Below are positions 14,816 to 23,777 of a DNA stretch of 64,000 nt, piece by piece. Under the pieces are notes generated by a model. It was not told the origin of the DNA and made no database searches. It saw only the letters and a program-made list of their open reading frames with translations. A program made the position numbers and the translations under genes. The first letter of the stretch is position 1, and every line of letters starts with the position of its first letter. The stretch comes from Solwaraspora sp. WMMD1047 (lineage in GTDB: Bacteria; Actinomycetota; Actinomycetes; Mycobacteriales; Micromonosporaceae), in assembly GCF_029626155.1 (NCBI RefSeq), contig NZ_JARUBL010000001.1, positions 7,530,501-7,594,500 of the forward strand, read 5' to 3'.

Positions 14816-17040
14816 CCGGTCACCACGAGGACGTCGAGCGCCTCGGCGCCGTCGGGGGTGACCACGATGGGGTTCAGTTCGATCTCACGTAGTGCGGCTC
14901 CGAGTCCGTCGGCGCACCGGCACAGTGCCAGTACCGCGTCGACCAGGGCGGCCACGTCGACCGGCGGGTGGCCCCGGCCGCCGGCCAGCAGCGCCGCGCC
15001 GCGCAGCTCGGCGACCATCGCCCGTACGTCGTCGGCGTCGACCGGCAGCGGACGGTGCACGACGTCGGCCAGCACCTCGACCCAGGTGCCGCCCAGACCG
15101 ACGGTGAGCACCGGTCCGACCTGCGGATCGACCCGGACACCTGCCAACATCTCCACGCCGGGTGGGCGCATGGCGGTGACCAGCACCCCGTCGACGGTGG
15201 CGTCCGGCGCGGCCTCGGCCACCGCGGACCGGATCCGGTGGTAGGCGGTCGTCACCTCGGCCGTGGTCCGCAATCCCAGCCGGACGCCGCCCACGTCGGA
15301 CTTGTGGGTGAGGTCGGCCGAGCAGACCTTCAGCGCGACCGGCAGGCCGATGTGTTCGGCGGCCGTCACGGCCTCGGCGGCGTCGCGGGCGAGGCGTCCC
15401 GGCGGGACCGGCACCCCGGCCGCGGCGACCAGGGCCCGACCGTCGTCCTCGTTCCAGGTGCCCTGGCGATCAACCCGGAGGTGGCCGTCCCGTACCCCGT
15501 CCGGGGTAGCGGCCGGACCGGCGGCGGCGCCGGCCGCGCGGTCACCACCGCGCCAGACGGCGGACCGCTCCCCGCCAGCGGACCGCTCCCCGCCCGCGGA
15601 CCGCTCCCTGCCGGCGGACCGCTGCCGGGTGGCGTCGCGGATCAGCGCCGGCCAGCGTGCGGCGTGCCCGAGGGCGGTGACCGCCAGGTCCATCCCACCG
15701 GCGATGTGCAGCCCGTTGGTGGCCAGTTCGTCGCGTTGGAAGTCGTCAAGGGCGGTGTCGGTATAGGTCGCCAGCACCACCGGCACCGGGGCGCCGGCGA
15801 CCAGGCGGCCCAGCGCCGCGAACCGGTGCCGGACCGAGTCGAGGTTGGCTGCGGTGCCGGTCGGCACCGACAGCACGGCGAGCACCGCGTCGACGTCCTC
15901 CTCGACCAGGGTCGCCATCGCCTCGTCGATGGCCCGGGTGTGCCGGGCCAGCCGCTGCGGCGACTCGTAACCGGTCACGTCGAGCGGGTTGGCCAGCGTC
16001 GCGAAGGGTGGCAGCCGGTCGCGCAGCGCCCCGGTGGCGCGGGGCGAGAGCGCCGGCAGGCTCAGCCCGACGTCGGCGGCCCGGTCGGCGACGATCTCGG
16101 CGGCGCCGCCGGAGGCGGTGACGGCGGCGATCCGGCGGCCGCGCGGGCGCTCCGGCAGGTGGGCGAGCAGCCCGGCCGTGGTGATCAGCTCCTCCAGCCC
16201 ACGGGTCTCGACGACGCCGCAGCGCCGCAGCGCCGCGCTGGCCACCGCGCCGTCACCGGCCAGCGAGCCGGTGTGTGCCAACGCCGCCCGCTGGCCGGCC
16301 TCGGACCGCCCGACCTTCAACGCGACGACGGCCACCCCGGCGCGGGCGGCGCGGCCCACCGCGGCGTGCAGCCGCCGCGGGTCGGGCAGCTGTTCGAGGA
16401 AGAGCGCCACCGCCCGGGTGACCCCGTCGGCGGCCACCTGGTCGATCAGGTCGATGGTGTCGACCACCGCCTCGTTCCCGGTCGAGACCAGCAGGCTCAG
16501 CCCGACTCCGCGGTGGCGCAGGTAGCCGAGCATCCCGCCGCTGAGCGCACCGCTCTGGGTGATGACCGCGACCCGCCCCGCCGCCGGCGCCGACGCCTGG
16601 CCGCTGCCGAACGGGGCCACGCCGGCGTGCGGGTTGACGTAGCCCATCGAGTTGGGCCCCAGCAGGGCGATGCCGAGCGCGCGGGCCTGGTCGGCCAGCC
16701 GCCGCTGCGCGGCCCGGCCCTCGGCCCCTGACTCGGCGAATCCCGAGGCCAGCACGATGCCACCGCCGATGCCGGCCGCCGCCATCTCGGTCAGCACCTG
16801 ACCGACCGCGCCGGCCCCGGTCAGCACGAAGGCCAGATCGACCTCGCCGGCCACGGCGCCGAGGGTGGCGACGGTCGGCAGGCCGAGCACCGCCGGTCGG
16901 CGCGGGTGCACCGCGTACACCGGCCCGGCGAAGCCGCTCGCCGCCAGGTTCGCGGTGATGTTGCGGGCCCACAGCGACTCGTCGCGGGCGCCGACCAGCG
17001 CGATGCCGCGCGGCGCCAACAGCCTGTCGAGACCGGCCAT
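14800..17040 (-). CDS. Acyl-CoA synthetase, NDP-forming (second copy)
   Basis: A 746-residue fused NDP-forming acyl-CoA synthetase, a paralogue of the gene at 7.3 kb. It has the N-terminal CoA-binding GIALVGARDESLW, TQSGALSGGML, a phospho-His motif LAHTGSLAG, and an ATP-grasp domain with VALKVCSADLTHKSDVGGV. A repeat-rich RSAGGE-type hinge precedes the ATP-grasp part. ATG 17040 shares a base with the stop of the DUF35 gene (TGATG). Position at the end of an operon with an Ltp2-like aldolase pair and an ABC importer suggests that it activates an imported or released acid (inference). Confidence 0.9.
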   Translation of the reverse strand: MAGLDRLLAPRGIALVGARDESLWARNITANLAASGFAGPVYAVHPRRPAVLGLPTVATLGAVAGEVDLAFVLTGAGAVGQVLTEMAAAGIGGGIVLASGFAESGAEGRAAQRRLADQARALGIALLGPNSMGYVNPHAGVAPFGSGQASAPAAGRVAVITQSGALSGGMLGYLRHRGVGLSLLVSTGNEAVVDTIDLIDQVAADGVTRAVALFLEQLPDPRRLHAAVGRAARAGVAVVALKVGRSEAGQRAALAHTGSLAGDGAVASAALRRCGVVETRGLEELITTAGLLAHLPERPRGRRIAAVTASGGAAEIVADRAADVGLSLPALSPRATGALRDRLPPFATLANPLDVTGYESPQRLARHTRAIDEAMATLVEEDVDAVLAVLSVPTGTAANLDSVRHRFAALGRLVAGAPVPVVLATYTDTALDDFQRDELATNGLHIAGGMDLAVTALGHAARWPALIRDATRQRSAGRERSAGGERSAGGERSAVWRGGDRAAGAAAGPAATPDGVRDGHLRVDRQGTWNEDDGRALVAAAGVPVPPGRLARDAAEAVTAAEHIGLPVALKVCSADLTHKSDVGGVRLGLRTTAEVTTAYHRIRSAVAEAAPDATVDGVLVTAMRPPGVEMLAGVRVDPQVGPVLTVGLGGTWVEVLADVVHRPLPVDADDVRAMVAELRGAALLAGGRGHPPVDVAALVDAVLALCRCADGLGAALREIELNPIVVTPDGAEALDVLVVTGQRGE
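15560..15622. repeat. In-frame 18-bp repeats in the second synthetase hinge
   Basis: Three and a half 18-bp units of the type GCGGACCGCTCCCCGCC encode RSAGGE-like hexapeptides in the hinge before the ATP-grasp domain, at the same place as the unrelated repeat in the paralogue at 7.9 kb. Confidence 0.75.
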
Positions 17041-17522
17041 CAGGACGGTACGCGGACGAAGGTGTGCAGGTTGAAAGCCTCCTGCGGCTCCCAGTCCAGC
17101 ACCACCCGGTCGCCGACCCGCAGCGCGTCGACGTCGGCGCAGGCCACCTCGGTGAGCACCCGGGGGCCGTCGTCGATGTCCACCCAGGCCACCACGTAGG
17201 GCACCCGGGCGGCGAAGAACGGGTGCGCGTGCCGGCGTACCACGGTGAACGTGTAGACGGTCCCGCCGACCGGGTCGGGCAGGGTCTCCCAGGTGAGTTC
17301 GAGGGCCCCGCAGTACGGGCAGTGCGCCCGCGGGTACCAGACGACCCGCCGGCAGTCCGGGCACCGGGGCACCCGGAACTCCCGGTGGCGGGTCCCCTCG
17401 TAGAACTCGCCGGCGTCGGGGCCGAGCCACTCCGGCATCGGCCGGCTGGGCGCCGCGCTTCCCTGCGCGCCCGTCGCCGCGTTCGCCTCGGCGCTCGCTG
17501 CCGCGTTCGGCTCGGCGCTCAT
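17040..17522 (-). CDS. DUF35 OB-fold/zinc-ribbon acyl-CoA-binding protein
   Basis: A 160-residue protein. A rubredoxin-like zinc ribbon uses Cys54, Cys57, Cys68 and Cys71 (CPDC, CPYC); an OB-fold follows with GGTVYTFTVVRR and VLTEVACADVDALRVGDRV. The first 28 residues are a low-complexity Ala-rich tail. DUF35 proteins pair with thiolase-like Ltp enzymes; in the mycobacterial Ltp2-ChsH2 system the DUF35 domain is needed for retro-aldol cleavage of steroid CoA thioesters. The ATG overlaps the stop of the adjacent thiolase-fold gene by four bases, supporting a complex. Confidence 0.9.
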   Translation of the reverse strand: MSAEPNAAASAEANAATGAQGSAAPSRPMPEWLGPDAGEFYEGTRHREFRVPRCPDCRRVVWYPRAHCPYCGALELTWETLPDPVGGTVYTFTVVRRHAHPFFAARVPYVVAWVDIDDGPRVLTEVACADVDALRVGDRVVLDWEPQEAFNLHTFVRVPS

Positions 17523-18703
17523 CGGTGCGCTCCGAGGATGACCGTCGCGCTGGCGTGCCGGGTGCCGAGGGTGCCGCCGTTGCCGTGCGCGACCGCCAAC
17601 TGCGCGCCCGGCACCTGCGCCGTCGAGCCGCCCCGCAGCTGCCGGACCGCCTCGATCAGCAGGAAGATGCCCCGCATTCCCGGGTGCGAGGAGGAGAGCC
17701 CGCCGCCGTCGGTGTTCAGCGCCGGCCCGCCGGGCTGGTCGAACCGCAACCGTCCGCCTGCCACGTAGGCACCGCCCTCTCCCTTGGCGCAGAATCCCAG
17801 GTCCTCAAGTGCCGCCAGCACGGTGATGGTGAACGAGTCGTAGATCATGGCGACGTCGATGTCGGCCGGGGAGACCCCGGCCGAGCCGAACGCGTCGGCA
17901 CCGCTGCGCCGGGCCGCGGTGGTGGTGATGTCCGAGCCGGTGGCGACGAATCCGGTCGCCTCGCCGCCGCCCAGGATCCAGACCGGTGGCTGCCGGCAGT
18001 CGACCGCGACCTCCGGCGCCGCGATCACCACCGCGCCGGCACCGTCGGTCACCAGGCAGCAGTCGAGCACCCGCAACGGGTCGGCGACCGCCCGGGACGC
18101 CAACACCTTCTCGATGGTCAACTCACCGGTGTTGCGGATACCGAGATCGCCGAGGCCGCGTACGGCGTCGGGATTGCGGGTCGCGTGGTACCGGCTGGTG
18201 ACCGCGATCTCGGCCAACTGGGCCGGCGTCGTGCCGTACTCGTGCAGGTGGCGGGTCGCCAGCATCGCGTAGTTCCCGGCGACCGGCAGCCCCCACGGGG
18301 TCTCCAGCTCGCTTATCACGTCGGGGTAGCCGACCTGCGGGGCCGAGGTGCCGATGGCCCGCCCGGCGCTGCGCGAGCGGGAGCCGTAGGTCAGCAGGGC
18401 GACCCGGGCCCGGCCGGCCGCGATGTCGCGGGTGGCGTGCAGGGCGTGCGACTCGTACGAGGCGCCGGCGAAGTTGGTGCCGTCGAACGCCCGCGCGGTG
18501 ACGCCGAGGTACTCCGGGGTGCTCAGCAGGCTGAGTCGCCCGGTCTCGGGCACGTCGTAGATGGCGTCGACATCCGCGAGGGTGAGACCCGCGTCGGCGA
18601 GTGCCCCGAGGGCGCAGCTCGCCTTCATGCGCATCTCGGTGGTGCCGGGAGCGACCCGGTCGGGATACTCGTGGATGCCGACGACGGCGGCTGCGGCGGG
18701 CAT
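17519..18703 (-). CDS. Thiolase-fold lipid-transfer protein (Ltp2-like, probable aldolase)
   Basis: A 394-residue thiolase-superfamily protein of the SCP-x/Ltp class. The usual nucleophilic cysteine region reads FAGASYESHALHA, with no cysteine, while the late motif NTDGGGLSSSHPGMRG is retained. Absence of the nucleophile is typical of Ltp2-type enzymes, which act as retro-aldolases with a DUF35 partner rather than as thiolases. YDSFT may provide the tyrosine seen in such aldolases. I chose ATG 18703 because AGGAGG lies five bases upstream; GTG 18709 would overlap that site. It lies just after the ABC ATPase gene and is coupled to the DUF35 gene. Confidence 0.85.
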   Translation of the reverse strand: MPAAAAVVGIHEYPDRVAPGTTEMRMKASCALGALADAGLTLADVDAIYDVPETGRLSLLSTPEYLGVTARAFDGTNFAGASYESHALHATRDIAAGRARVALLTYGSRSRSAGRAIGTSAPQVGYPDVISELETPWGLPVAGNYAMLATRHLHEYGTTPAQLAEIAVTSRYHATRNPDAVRGLGDLGIRNTGELTIEKVLASRAVADPLRVLDCCLVTDGAGAVVIAAPEVAVDCRQPPVWILGGGEATGFVATGSDITTTAARRSGADAFGSAGVSPADIDVAMIYDSFTITVLAALEDLGFCAKGEGGAYVAGGRLRFDQPGGPALNTDGGGLSSSHPGMRGIFLLIEAVRQLRGGSTAQVPGAQLAVAHGNGGTLGTRHASATVILGAHR

Positions 18704-18718
18704 GCTCACCTCCTCGGT

Positions 18719-19492
18719 TCAGGCATGGACCCGGCGGAGGAACGACTTCAGCCGGTCCGTGCGGGGGTCGTCCAACATCTGTTCCGTGGTACCGGATTCG
18801 ACGACCACGCCGTTGTCCATGAACAGGCAGCGGTCGGCGACCTCCCGGGCGAAGTCGATCTCGTGGCTGACCACCATCATCGTCATCCCGCTGGTGGCCA
18901 GGTCGCGCATGACGCTCAGCACCTCGCCGACCAGTTCCGGGTCGAGCGCGCTGGTCGGCTCGTCGAAGAGCATCAGCTTCGGCTCCATGGCCAGCGCGCG
19001 GGCGATGGCCACCCGTTGCTGCTGACCGCCGGAGAGCTGGCGCGGATACCGGCCCCCCAGGTCGGCCAGCCCGACCCGGGCCAGCAGGTTCTGTGCCCGC
19101 TCGCTGGCGACCGCGGCCGACTCGCCCTTGACCTGGCGCGGGGCGAGCGTGATGTTCTTCTCCACGGTCAGGTGGTTGAAGAGGTGGAACTGCTGGAACA
19201 CCATGCCCATCTGGGCCTGCTGCCTGGCTATCTCGGCGGCGGTGCGCTCCCGCAGCCGCCCCTTGCGGTCCCGCCGGTAGCCGAGCTGCTCGCCCTGGAA
19301 GAACATCGCCCCGGCGTCGATCTTTTCCAGCTGCTGGATGCACCGCACCAGAGTGGACTTCCCGGAGCCCGACGGCCCGAGCACCACCACCACCTCGCCG
19401 CGCCGGACCTGTACGTCGACGCCGTCGAGGGCGACGTACCGGCCGAACCGCTTGTGTACGCCGTGCACCCGCAGGATCGCCTCATCCGTCAT
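18719..19492 (-). CDS. Amino-acid-type ABC transporter, ATP-binding protein
   Basis: A 257-residue ATPase of the polar amino acid uptake (GlnQ/HisP) type. It has Walker [11 protein letters not shown]-loop FQQFHLF, signature LSGGQQQR, Walker [14 protein letters not shown] and the H-loop VVSHE. It energises the permease and lipoprotein encoded directly upstream; its ATG overlaps the permease stop by four bases. The system is close in type to amino acid importers, but its position with CoA-catabolic genes suggests a carboxylic-acid or amino-acid-conjugate substrate (inference). Confidence 0.93.
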   Translation of the reverse strand: MTDEAILRVHGVHKRFGRYVALDGVDVQVRRGEVVVVLGPSGSGKSTLVRCIQQLEKIDAGAMFFQGEQLGYRRDRKGRLRERTAAEIARQQAQMGMVFQQFHLFNHLTVEKNITLAPRQVKGESAAVASERAQNLLARVGLADLGGRYPRQLSGGQQQRVAIARALAMEPKLMLFDEPTSALDPELVGEVLSVMRDLATSGMTMMVVSHEIDFAREVADRCLFMDNGVVVESGTTEQMLDDPRTDRLKSFLRRVHA

Positions 19493-20430
19493 AGCTCCGC
19501 GGCCTTCCTCGCCGGTGCGCCCTCCAGCGCCTCGCCCTGTTGCTTGGCCGTCCAGCCGGCCGTCGAACGTTCGAACCGGCGCTCGATGTAGCGCTGTCCG
19601 ACGTCGAGTACCGAGATGAGCACGAAGTACCAGATGCAGGCCACCAGCAGCAGCGGCACCACCTGGAAGGTGCGGTCGTAGATGCGCGACACCTGGTAGA
19701 GCAGGTCCGACACGGCGACGGTGCTCACCAGGGCGGTGCCCTTGAGCATGCCGATCACCTGGTTGGTGGTGGGCGGCACGATGAACCGCATCGCCTGCGG
19801 CAGGATGATCAGCCGGAACGCCTTGCGGCCGTTGAGGCCGAGCGCCCGGGAGGCGTCCCGCTGGCCCGGGTCGACGGAGATCAGGCCGGCCCGGACCACC
19901 TCCGACATGTAGGCCCCCTCGTGCAGGGCGAGCCCGAGAATGGCCGCCGTGAACGGGGAGATCACGTCGTTGGAGCTGGTGTGCCCGAAGGACGGCCCGA
20001 ACGGGATGCCGATCGACAGCTCGGGCACCAGGTAGGCCAGGTTGAACCAGAAGATCAGCTGGACCAGCAGCGGTACGCCGTAGAAGAAGCGGGTGAAGCC
20101 CCAGGCCGCCGAGGAGAGCAACCCGAACGACGACATCCGCATGGCGGCGATGGCGATGCCGATGGCGATGCCGAGCACCATGCAGATGGCGGTCAGCAGG
20201 ACGGTGGTGCGTACCCCCTGCAGCACCAGCGGGTCGAAGAGGTACTCCCAGACCACCCCCCACTGGAAGCGTTCGTTGCGCACCAGGAAGGTGCCGAACT
20301 GCGCGAGCAGCACCACCATGAGGAGGGCGGCGACGATGCGCCCCGGGCGGATACGGCGGACCGCCCCCGTGACGTCGTCGGACGTCCCGGGGGCCAGGCC
20401 GCTGTCCACCTGTGTGGTTTGCGATGTCAC
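19489..20430 (-). CDS. Amino-acid-type ABC transporter, permease
   Basis: A 313-residue membrane protein with about five to six hydrophobic segments (first around [19 protein letters not shown]). The EAA loop that contacts the ATPase is [27 protein letters not shown], followed by [11 protein letters not shown], typical of HisM/GlnP permeases. The start is GTG 20430. It is the only permease gene in the locus, so the transporter is probably a homodimer in the membrane, coupled with the ATPase and lipoprotein genes. Confidence 0.92.
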   Translation of the reverse strand: MTSQTTQVDSGLAPGTSDDVTGAVRRIRPGRIVAALLMVVLLAQFGTFLVRNERFQWGVVWEYLFDPLVLQGVRTTVLLTAICMVLGIAIGIAIAAMRMSSFGLLSSAAWGFTRFFYGVPLLVQLIFWFNLAYLVPELSIGIPFGPSFGHTSSNDVISPFTAAILGLALHEGAYMSEVVRAGLISVDPGQRDASRALGLNGRKAFRLIILPQAMRFIVPPTTNQVIGMLKGTALVSTVAVSDLLYQVSRIYDRTFQVVPLLLVACIWYFVLISVLDVGQRYIERRFERSTAGWTAKQQGEALEGAPARKAAEL

Positions 20431-20448
20431 GAGCCAGCCTCCCGGCCG

Positions 20449-21387
20449 TCAGCTCGACGCGGAGGGCGACGGCGCCGCGCCGCCGCCGGTCAGCGGGTTC
20501 AGCAGCGGAGCGTCGATCTGCGCGTCCTGCAGGCCCCACTCGGTCATGATCGATTCGTAGGTGCCGTCGGTCCAGAGCTGCTTCATGGCGCCGAAGATCG
20601 CGTCCCGCAGCTGGTCGTTGCCCTTGTTCATCTCGGCGGCCAACGGCGTCGCCCGGAACGGCTCGTCCCGCAGGATGATGTACTTGAACCGGTCCGGCGC
20701 CTGCTTGACGGCGTAGGCGGCGTCGATCGGTGTGGTGAAGTACGCGTCGACCCGACCCGCGGTCAGCGCCACCTGCAGGTCGGCCCGGCTGCCGAGCTCG
20801 AAGGCCTTCGGCTCCTCGCGGCCGGCCCCGGAGCAGACCGTCTTCAGGGTCTCGAAGGCCGCCTCGAACGGCGCGCTGCCGGCGACGTGGGCCAGCTGGC
20901 GGCCGCACAGATCCTGCGCGCTGGTGTAGTTCTCCGCCGGGTCGTACACGAACGTCGGCACCGAGAAGGTCCAGGTGATGACGTCGAAGGTCTGCTCCCG
21001 CTCGGGCGTGACGGCCAGTCCGCCCCAGGCCATGTCGTAGCGTCCGGACTGGATGCTCGGGATGACGTCGGCGAAGCTGGAAACGACCGGCTGTTCGATC
21101 TTCACGCCGAGCAGTTTCTCCATCGCCGCGGCGAAGTCGGGCTGGACGCCGGTCAGCGGCGCGTTGGCGGACTCCTGCATGCGCAGCGGGGCCTGGATGT
21201 CGCCGACCCAGGTCAGCGAGCCGCGCTGCTTGATCTCCTCGGGCAACTGGTCGAAGAAGGGGGCAGCGGTGCCGGCGACGGTCGGCTCGTCGTCCGAGTT
21301 GTCGTCGGAGGATCCGCAGGCCGACGCGACGACGACGGCCAGGACTAGGGGTAGGACGCGGGCGGTCCGGAGGGTTCTGGATGACAT
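20449..21387 (-). CDS. ABC transporter substrate-binding lipoprotein (SBP_bac_3)
   Basis: A 312-residue family 3 solute-binding protein. The signal peptide ends at a lipobox VASAC with Cys24 as the expected lipidated residue, followed by an acidic linker ([10 protein letters not shown]). The binding domain has [15 protein letters not shown], the [15 protein letters not shown] segment and [13 protein letters not shown]. The ATG is preceded by GAGGAG six bases upstream. The usual ligand-binding Arg/Asp pattern for amino acids is not obvious, so the ligand is open. It heads the operon that continues through permease, ATPase, Ltp2-like pair and synthetase. Confidence 0.92.
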   Translation of the reverse strand: MSSRTLRTARVLPLVLAVVVASACGSSDDNSDDEPTVAGTAAPFFDQLPEEIKQRGSLTWVGDIQAPLRMQESANAPLTGVQPDFAAAMEKLLGVKIEQPVVSSFADVIPSIQSGRYDMAWGGLAVTPEREQTFDVITWTFSVPTFVYDPAENYTSAQDLCGRQLAHVAGSAPFEAAFETLKTVCSGAGREEPKAFELGSRADLQVALTAGRVDAYFTTPIDAAYAVKQAPDRFKYIILRDEPFRATPLAAEMNKGNDQLRDAIFGAMKQLWTDGTYESIMTEWGLQDAQIDAPLLNPLTGGGAAPSPSASS

Positions 21388-21570
21388 CGGCGCTCCTCGG
21401 CAGATTCGAGCGTGCCGCTCTTGTTGGTGGTAGAGAATCGCACCGGGCCGACGGGGGCTCCGGTGCCTGTGCCGCCAGGCGGAACCGGTGTTTCGGCCAC
21501 TGGTCGGAGGCGTTTCGCGCACTGGAACGGACGGCCGTCGAGCGGCCTGAGGTGCACTTCAATCCAGACG
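21388..21570. promoter_or_regulatory. Divergent intergenic region between importer operon and PrpD operon
   Basis: This 183-bp gap must hold the promoters for both directions. It contains a GGAACCGGTGTTTCGG stretch near 21481 that partly resembles motifs in the divergent gaps at 12.8 and 52.1 kb. No convincing -35/-10 pair was found by eye. Confidence 0.4.
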
Positions 21571-22971
21571 ATGGGACCGACTTCCGCGCTGGCCGAACGG
21601 GTGGCCCGACTCAACCTCGCCGCCGTGCCGGCGGCCGCGGTCGACGCCGCCCGGGCCGCGCTCATCGACGGCGTCGGCGTCGCGATCGCCGGCTCCACCC
21701 ACCAGCTGGGTCGGCTGGTGTCCGGGTACGTCGACGAGCTGGGTTGCGCGCCGGTCGCCGGCACGCTGGCCGGCGGGCGACCCACCTCGGCCGAGAACTC
21801 GGCCCTGGTGGGCGGGGTGGCCGGCCACGCGCTGGACTTCGACGACACCTGGATGCCGGGCGGCGGCACCGACCAGGCAACCGCGTCGCACCCGACCTGT
21901 TCCCTGGTGCCGGTGCTTGTCGCGCTGGGGCAGGACGGCACCACGACCGGGGCCGCGCTCGTCGAGTCGCTGCTGGCCGGGTTGGAGGCGCACGGCAAGG
22001 TGGGCTTCCCGGGGCGTACCACGATCCGGGCCGGCTGGCATGGTTCGGCGGTCTTCGGCGCGGTCGGCGCCGCCGTCACGGCGGCCCGACTGACCGGGTT
22101 GGACCCGGCCGGCATCCGGACCACCATCGCCCTCGCCGTGACGCACGCCGGTGGGCTCAACGTCAACCGCGGCACGATGGCCAAGCCGTACCAGATCGGC
22201 AACGTCGCCGCCGGCGCGGTGCGGGCCGCCGCGCTGGCCGCCCGCGGTTTCACCGCGGCCGGCGACGTCCTGGAGGGGCGGCACGGCTTCGCCCACGCCT
22301 TCCTCGACGACGCCCACTGGCACCCCGACCGCTTCGTGGCCAGCCTGGACGGCCCGCTGTCGGTGCTCGACCCGGGCATCGACATGAAGCGGTACGCGTC
22401 CTGCCTCTTCACCCACCGGGCGCTCGACGCGACGCTGGAGATGGTGGAGCGCCACCAGGTGGCGGCGGCCGACGTGGACCGGATCGCCGTGACCACCTCG
22501 CCCGGCAGCATCGTCGACCGGCCGGCTCCCCGCTCCGGGCTGGAGGGCAAGTTCAGCCTCCAGTTCACGGTCGCCCAGGCGGTGCTGCACCGCCGGGTCG
22601 GGTTCCGCCAGTTCGACGACGCGGCCCTGCGTGACCCGGCGCTCGTCGACCTGATGAACCGGGTCGACGTGGTGGCCGACCCGGCACTCACCTCCGACTA
22701 CGCGCTGGTGCCCCGCCCGGTGCGGATCCGGCTCCGGTCCGGGACGGAGCTGGCCGACCCGGTCGCCATCGGCACCGACGCGTGGTGCCGGCGGATGTCG
22801 GCGGGCGAGCTGGCCGACAAGTACCTCGACAACACCGGGCCGGTGCTGGGGGCCGAGCCGGCCCGTCGCTCCCTCGACCTGCTCGCCCGGGCGGAGCGGC
22901 TGACCGCCGACCAGGTCGGCGAGCTGCTCGCGATCCTGACCAGTCCGCAACGGAACGGAGTGTCCCCATGA
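21571..22971 (+). CDS. MmgE/PrpD family protein (second copy)
   Basis: A 466-residue MmgE/PrpD protein. It shows the helical entry [17 protein letters not shown], the central [13 protein letters not shown], a [13 protein letters not shown] segment, and [21 protein letters not shown] corresponding to the family's KxxxxC/H region. The reaction is probably a dehydration or decarboxylation of a hydroxy or dicarboxylic acid; the substrate is unknown. ATG 21571 was chosen because homology begins there; longer upstream starts would add a Pro-rich, unrelated 53 residues. Its stop overlaps the next ATG by four bases. Confidence 0.85.
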   Translation: MGPTSALAERVARLNLAAVPAAAVDAARAALIDGVGVAIAGSTHQLGRLVSGYVDELGCAPVAGTLAGGRPTSAENSALVGGVAGHALDFDDTWMPGGGTDQATASHPTCSLVPVLVALGQDGTTTGAALVESLLAGLEAHGKVGFPGRTTIRAGWHGSAVFGAVGAAVTAARLTGLDPAGIRTTIALAVTHAGGLNVNRGTMAKPYQIGNVAAGAVRAAALAARGFTAAGDVLEGRHGFAHAFLDDAHWHPDRFVASLDGPLSVLDPGIDMKRYASCLFTHRALDATLEMVERHQVAAADVDRIAVTTSPGSIVDRPAPRSGLEGKFSLQFTVAQAVLHRRVGFRQFDDAALRDPALVDLMNRVDVVADPALTSDYALVPRPVRIRLRSGTELADPVAIGTDAWCRRMSAGELADKYLDNTGPVLGAEPARRSLDLLARAERLTADQVGELLAILTSPQRNGVSP

Positions 22972-23777
22972 GCTACGAACACCTCGTCTACACCCGGCGG
23001 GACCGGGTCGGCCACGTCCTGCTGAACCGGCCCCGGCAACTCAACGCGCTCAACCAGCGGCTGCAGCAGGAGCTCTGGGAGGTCGTCAACGAGGCGGAGG
23101 ACGACCCGGAGGTGGGCGTACTTGTCTTCAGTGGCGCGCCCAGGCCGGACGGCCGGGGTGCCTTCAGCGCCGGCGCCGACATGAAGGAGATGGCGACCGC
23201 CGCCGACCCGGGGGCGTCTCCGGAGGGGGTGGCCGAGCTGGTGCGCCTGGTGATGAGCCGGGAGCCGGTCTTCACCCCGCCGCTGGTCGCCCTCTGCAGT
23301 CGGCTGGAGACCATGCGCACCCCGTCGATCGCGGCGATCGACGGGGTCTGCACCGCGGGCGGACTCGAACTCGCCCTGGCCTGCGACATCCGGCTGGCGG
23401 CCGACACCGCGCAGATCAGTGACCTGCACATGAAGAACCTTGGCCACATCGGCGGCGGTGGTGTCTCGGTACGCCTGGCGCGGACCGTCGGTTCGGCCTG
23501 GGCGAAGCAGATCATGTTCACCGGCGAGCCGATCGAGCCGGCGACGGCGCTGCGGATCGGCCTGGTCAACGAGGTGTTCCCCCGCGACGGCCTGCTCGAT
23601 GCGGCGTTCGGCCTGGCGGCCAAGGTGGCCGCCCGCCGGCCGGAGGCGCTGGCGATGGCGAAGTCGGTGATGCTGGCCGCCGCGGACCTGGATCTGGAGA
23701 CCGCGCTGCGCTACTCGCTGGTCGGCCGGGCGTCGCTCTACAGCCGGTCCGGCTATCAGTCGTTCGCCGAGCGGTAG
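22968..23777 (+). CDS. Enoyl-CoA hydratase/isomerase family protein
   Basis: A 269-residue crotonase. The oxyanion-hole segments are GAFSAGADMKEM and IDGVCTAGGLELALACDIRLA. A conventional hydratase glutamate is not clearly placed in the second segment (GGLELALA offers one Glu), so isomerase or hydrolase chemistry is possible. It is translationally coupled to the PrpD gene (ATGA), suggesting successive steps on a CoA thioester. Its 3' end overlaps the convergent SDR gene by 22 bp. Confidence 0.85.
   Translation: MSYEHLVYTRRDRVGHVLLNRPRQLNALNQRLQQELWEVVNEAEDDPEVGVLVFSGAPRPDGRGAFSAGADMKEMATAADPGASPEGVAELVRLVMSREPVFTPPLVALCSRLETMRTPSIAAIDGVCTAGGLELALACDIRLAADTAQISDLHMKNLGHIGGGGVSVRLARTVGSAWAKQIMFTGEPIEPATALRIGLVNEVFPRDGLLDAAFGLAAKVAARRPEALAMAKSVMLAAADLDLETALRYSLVGRASLYSRSGYQSFAER

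Noticed and set aside
17519-18703. Annotation as an ordinary acetyl-CoA thiolase
   Set aside because: The nucleophilic cysteine is absent and a DUF35 partner is coupled, which fits Ltp2-type aldolases.
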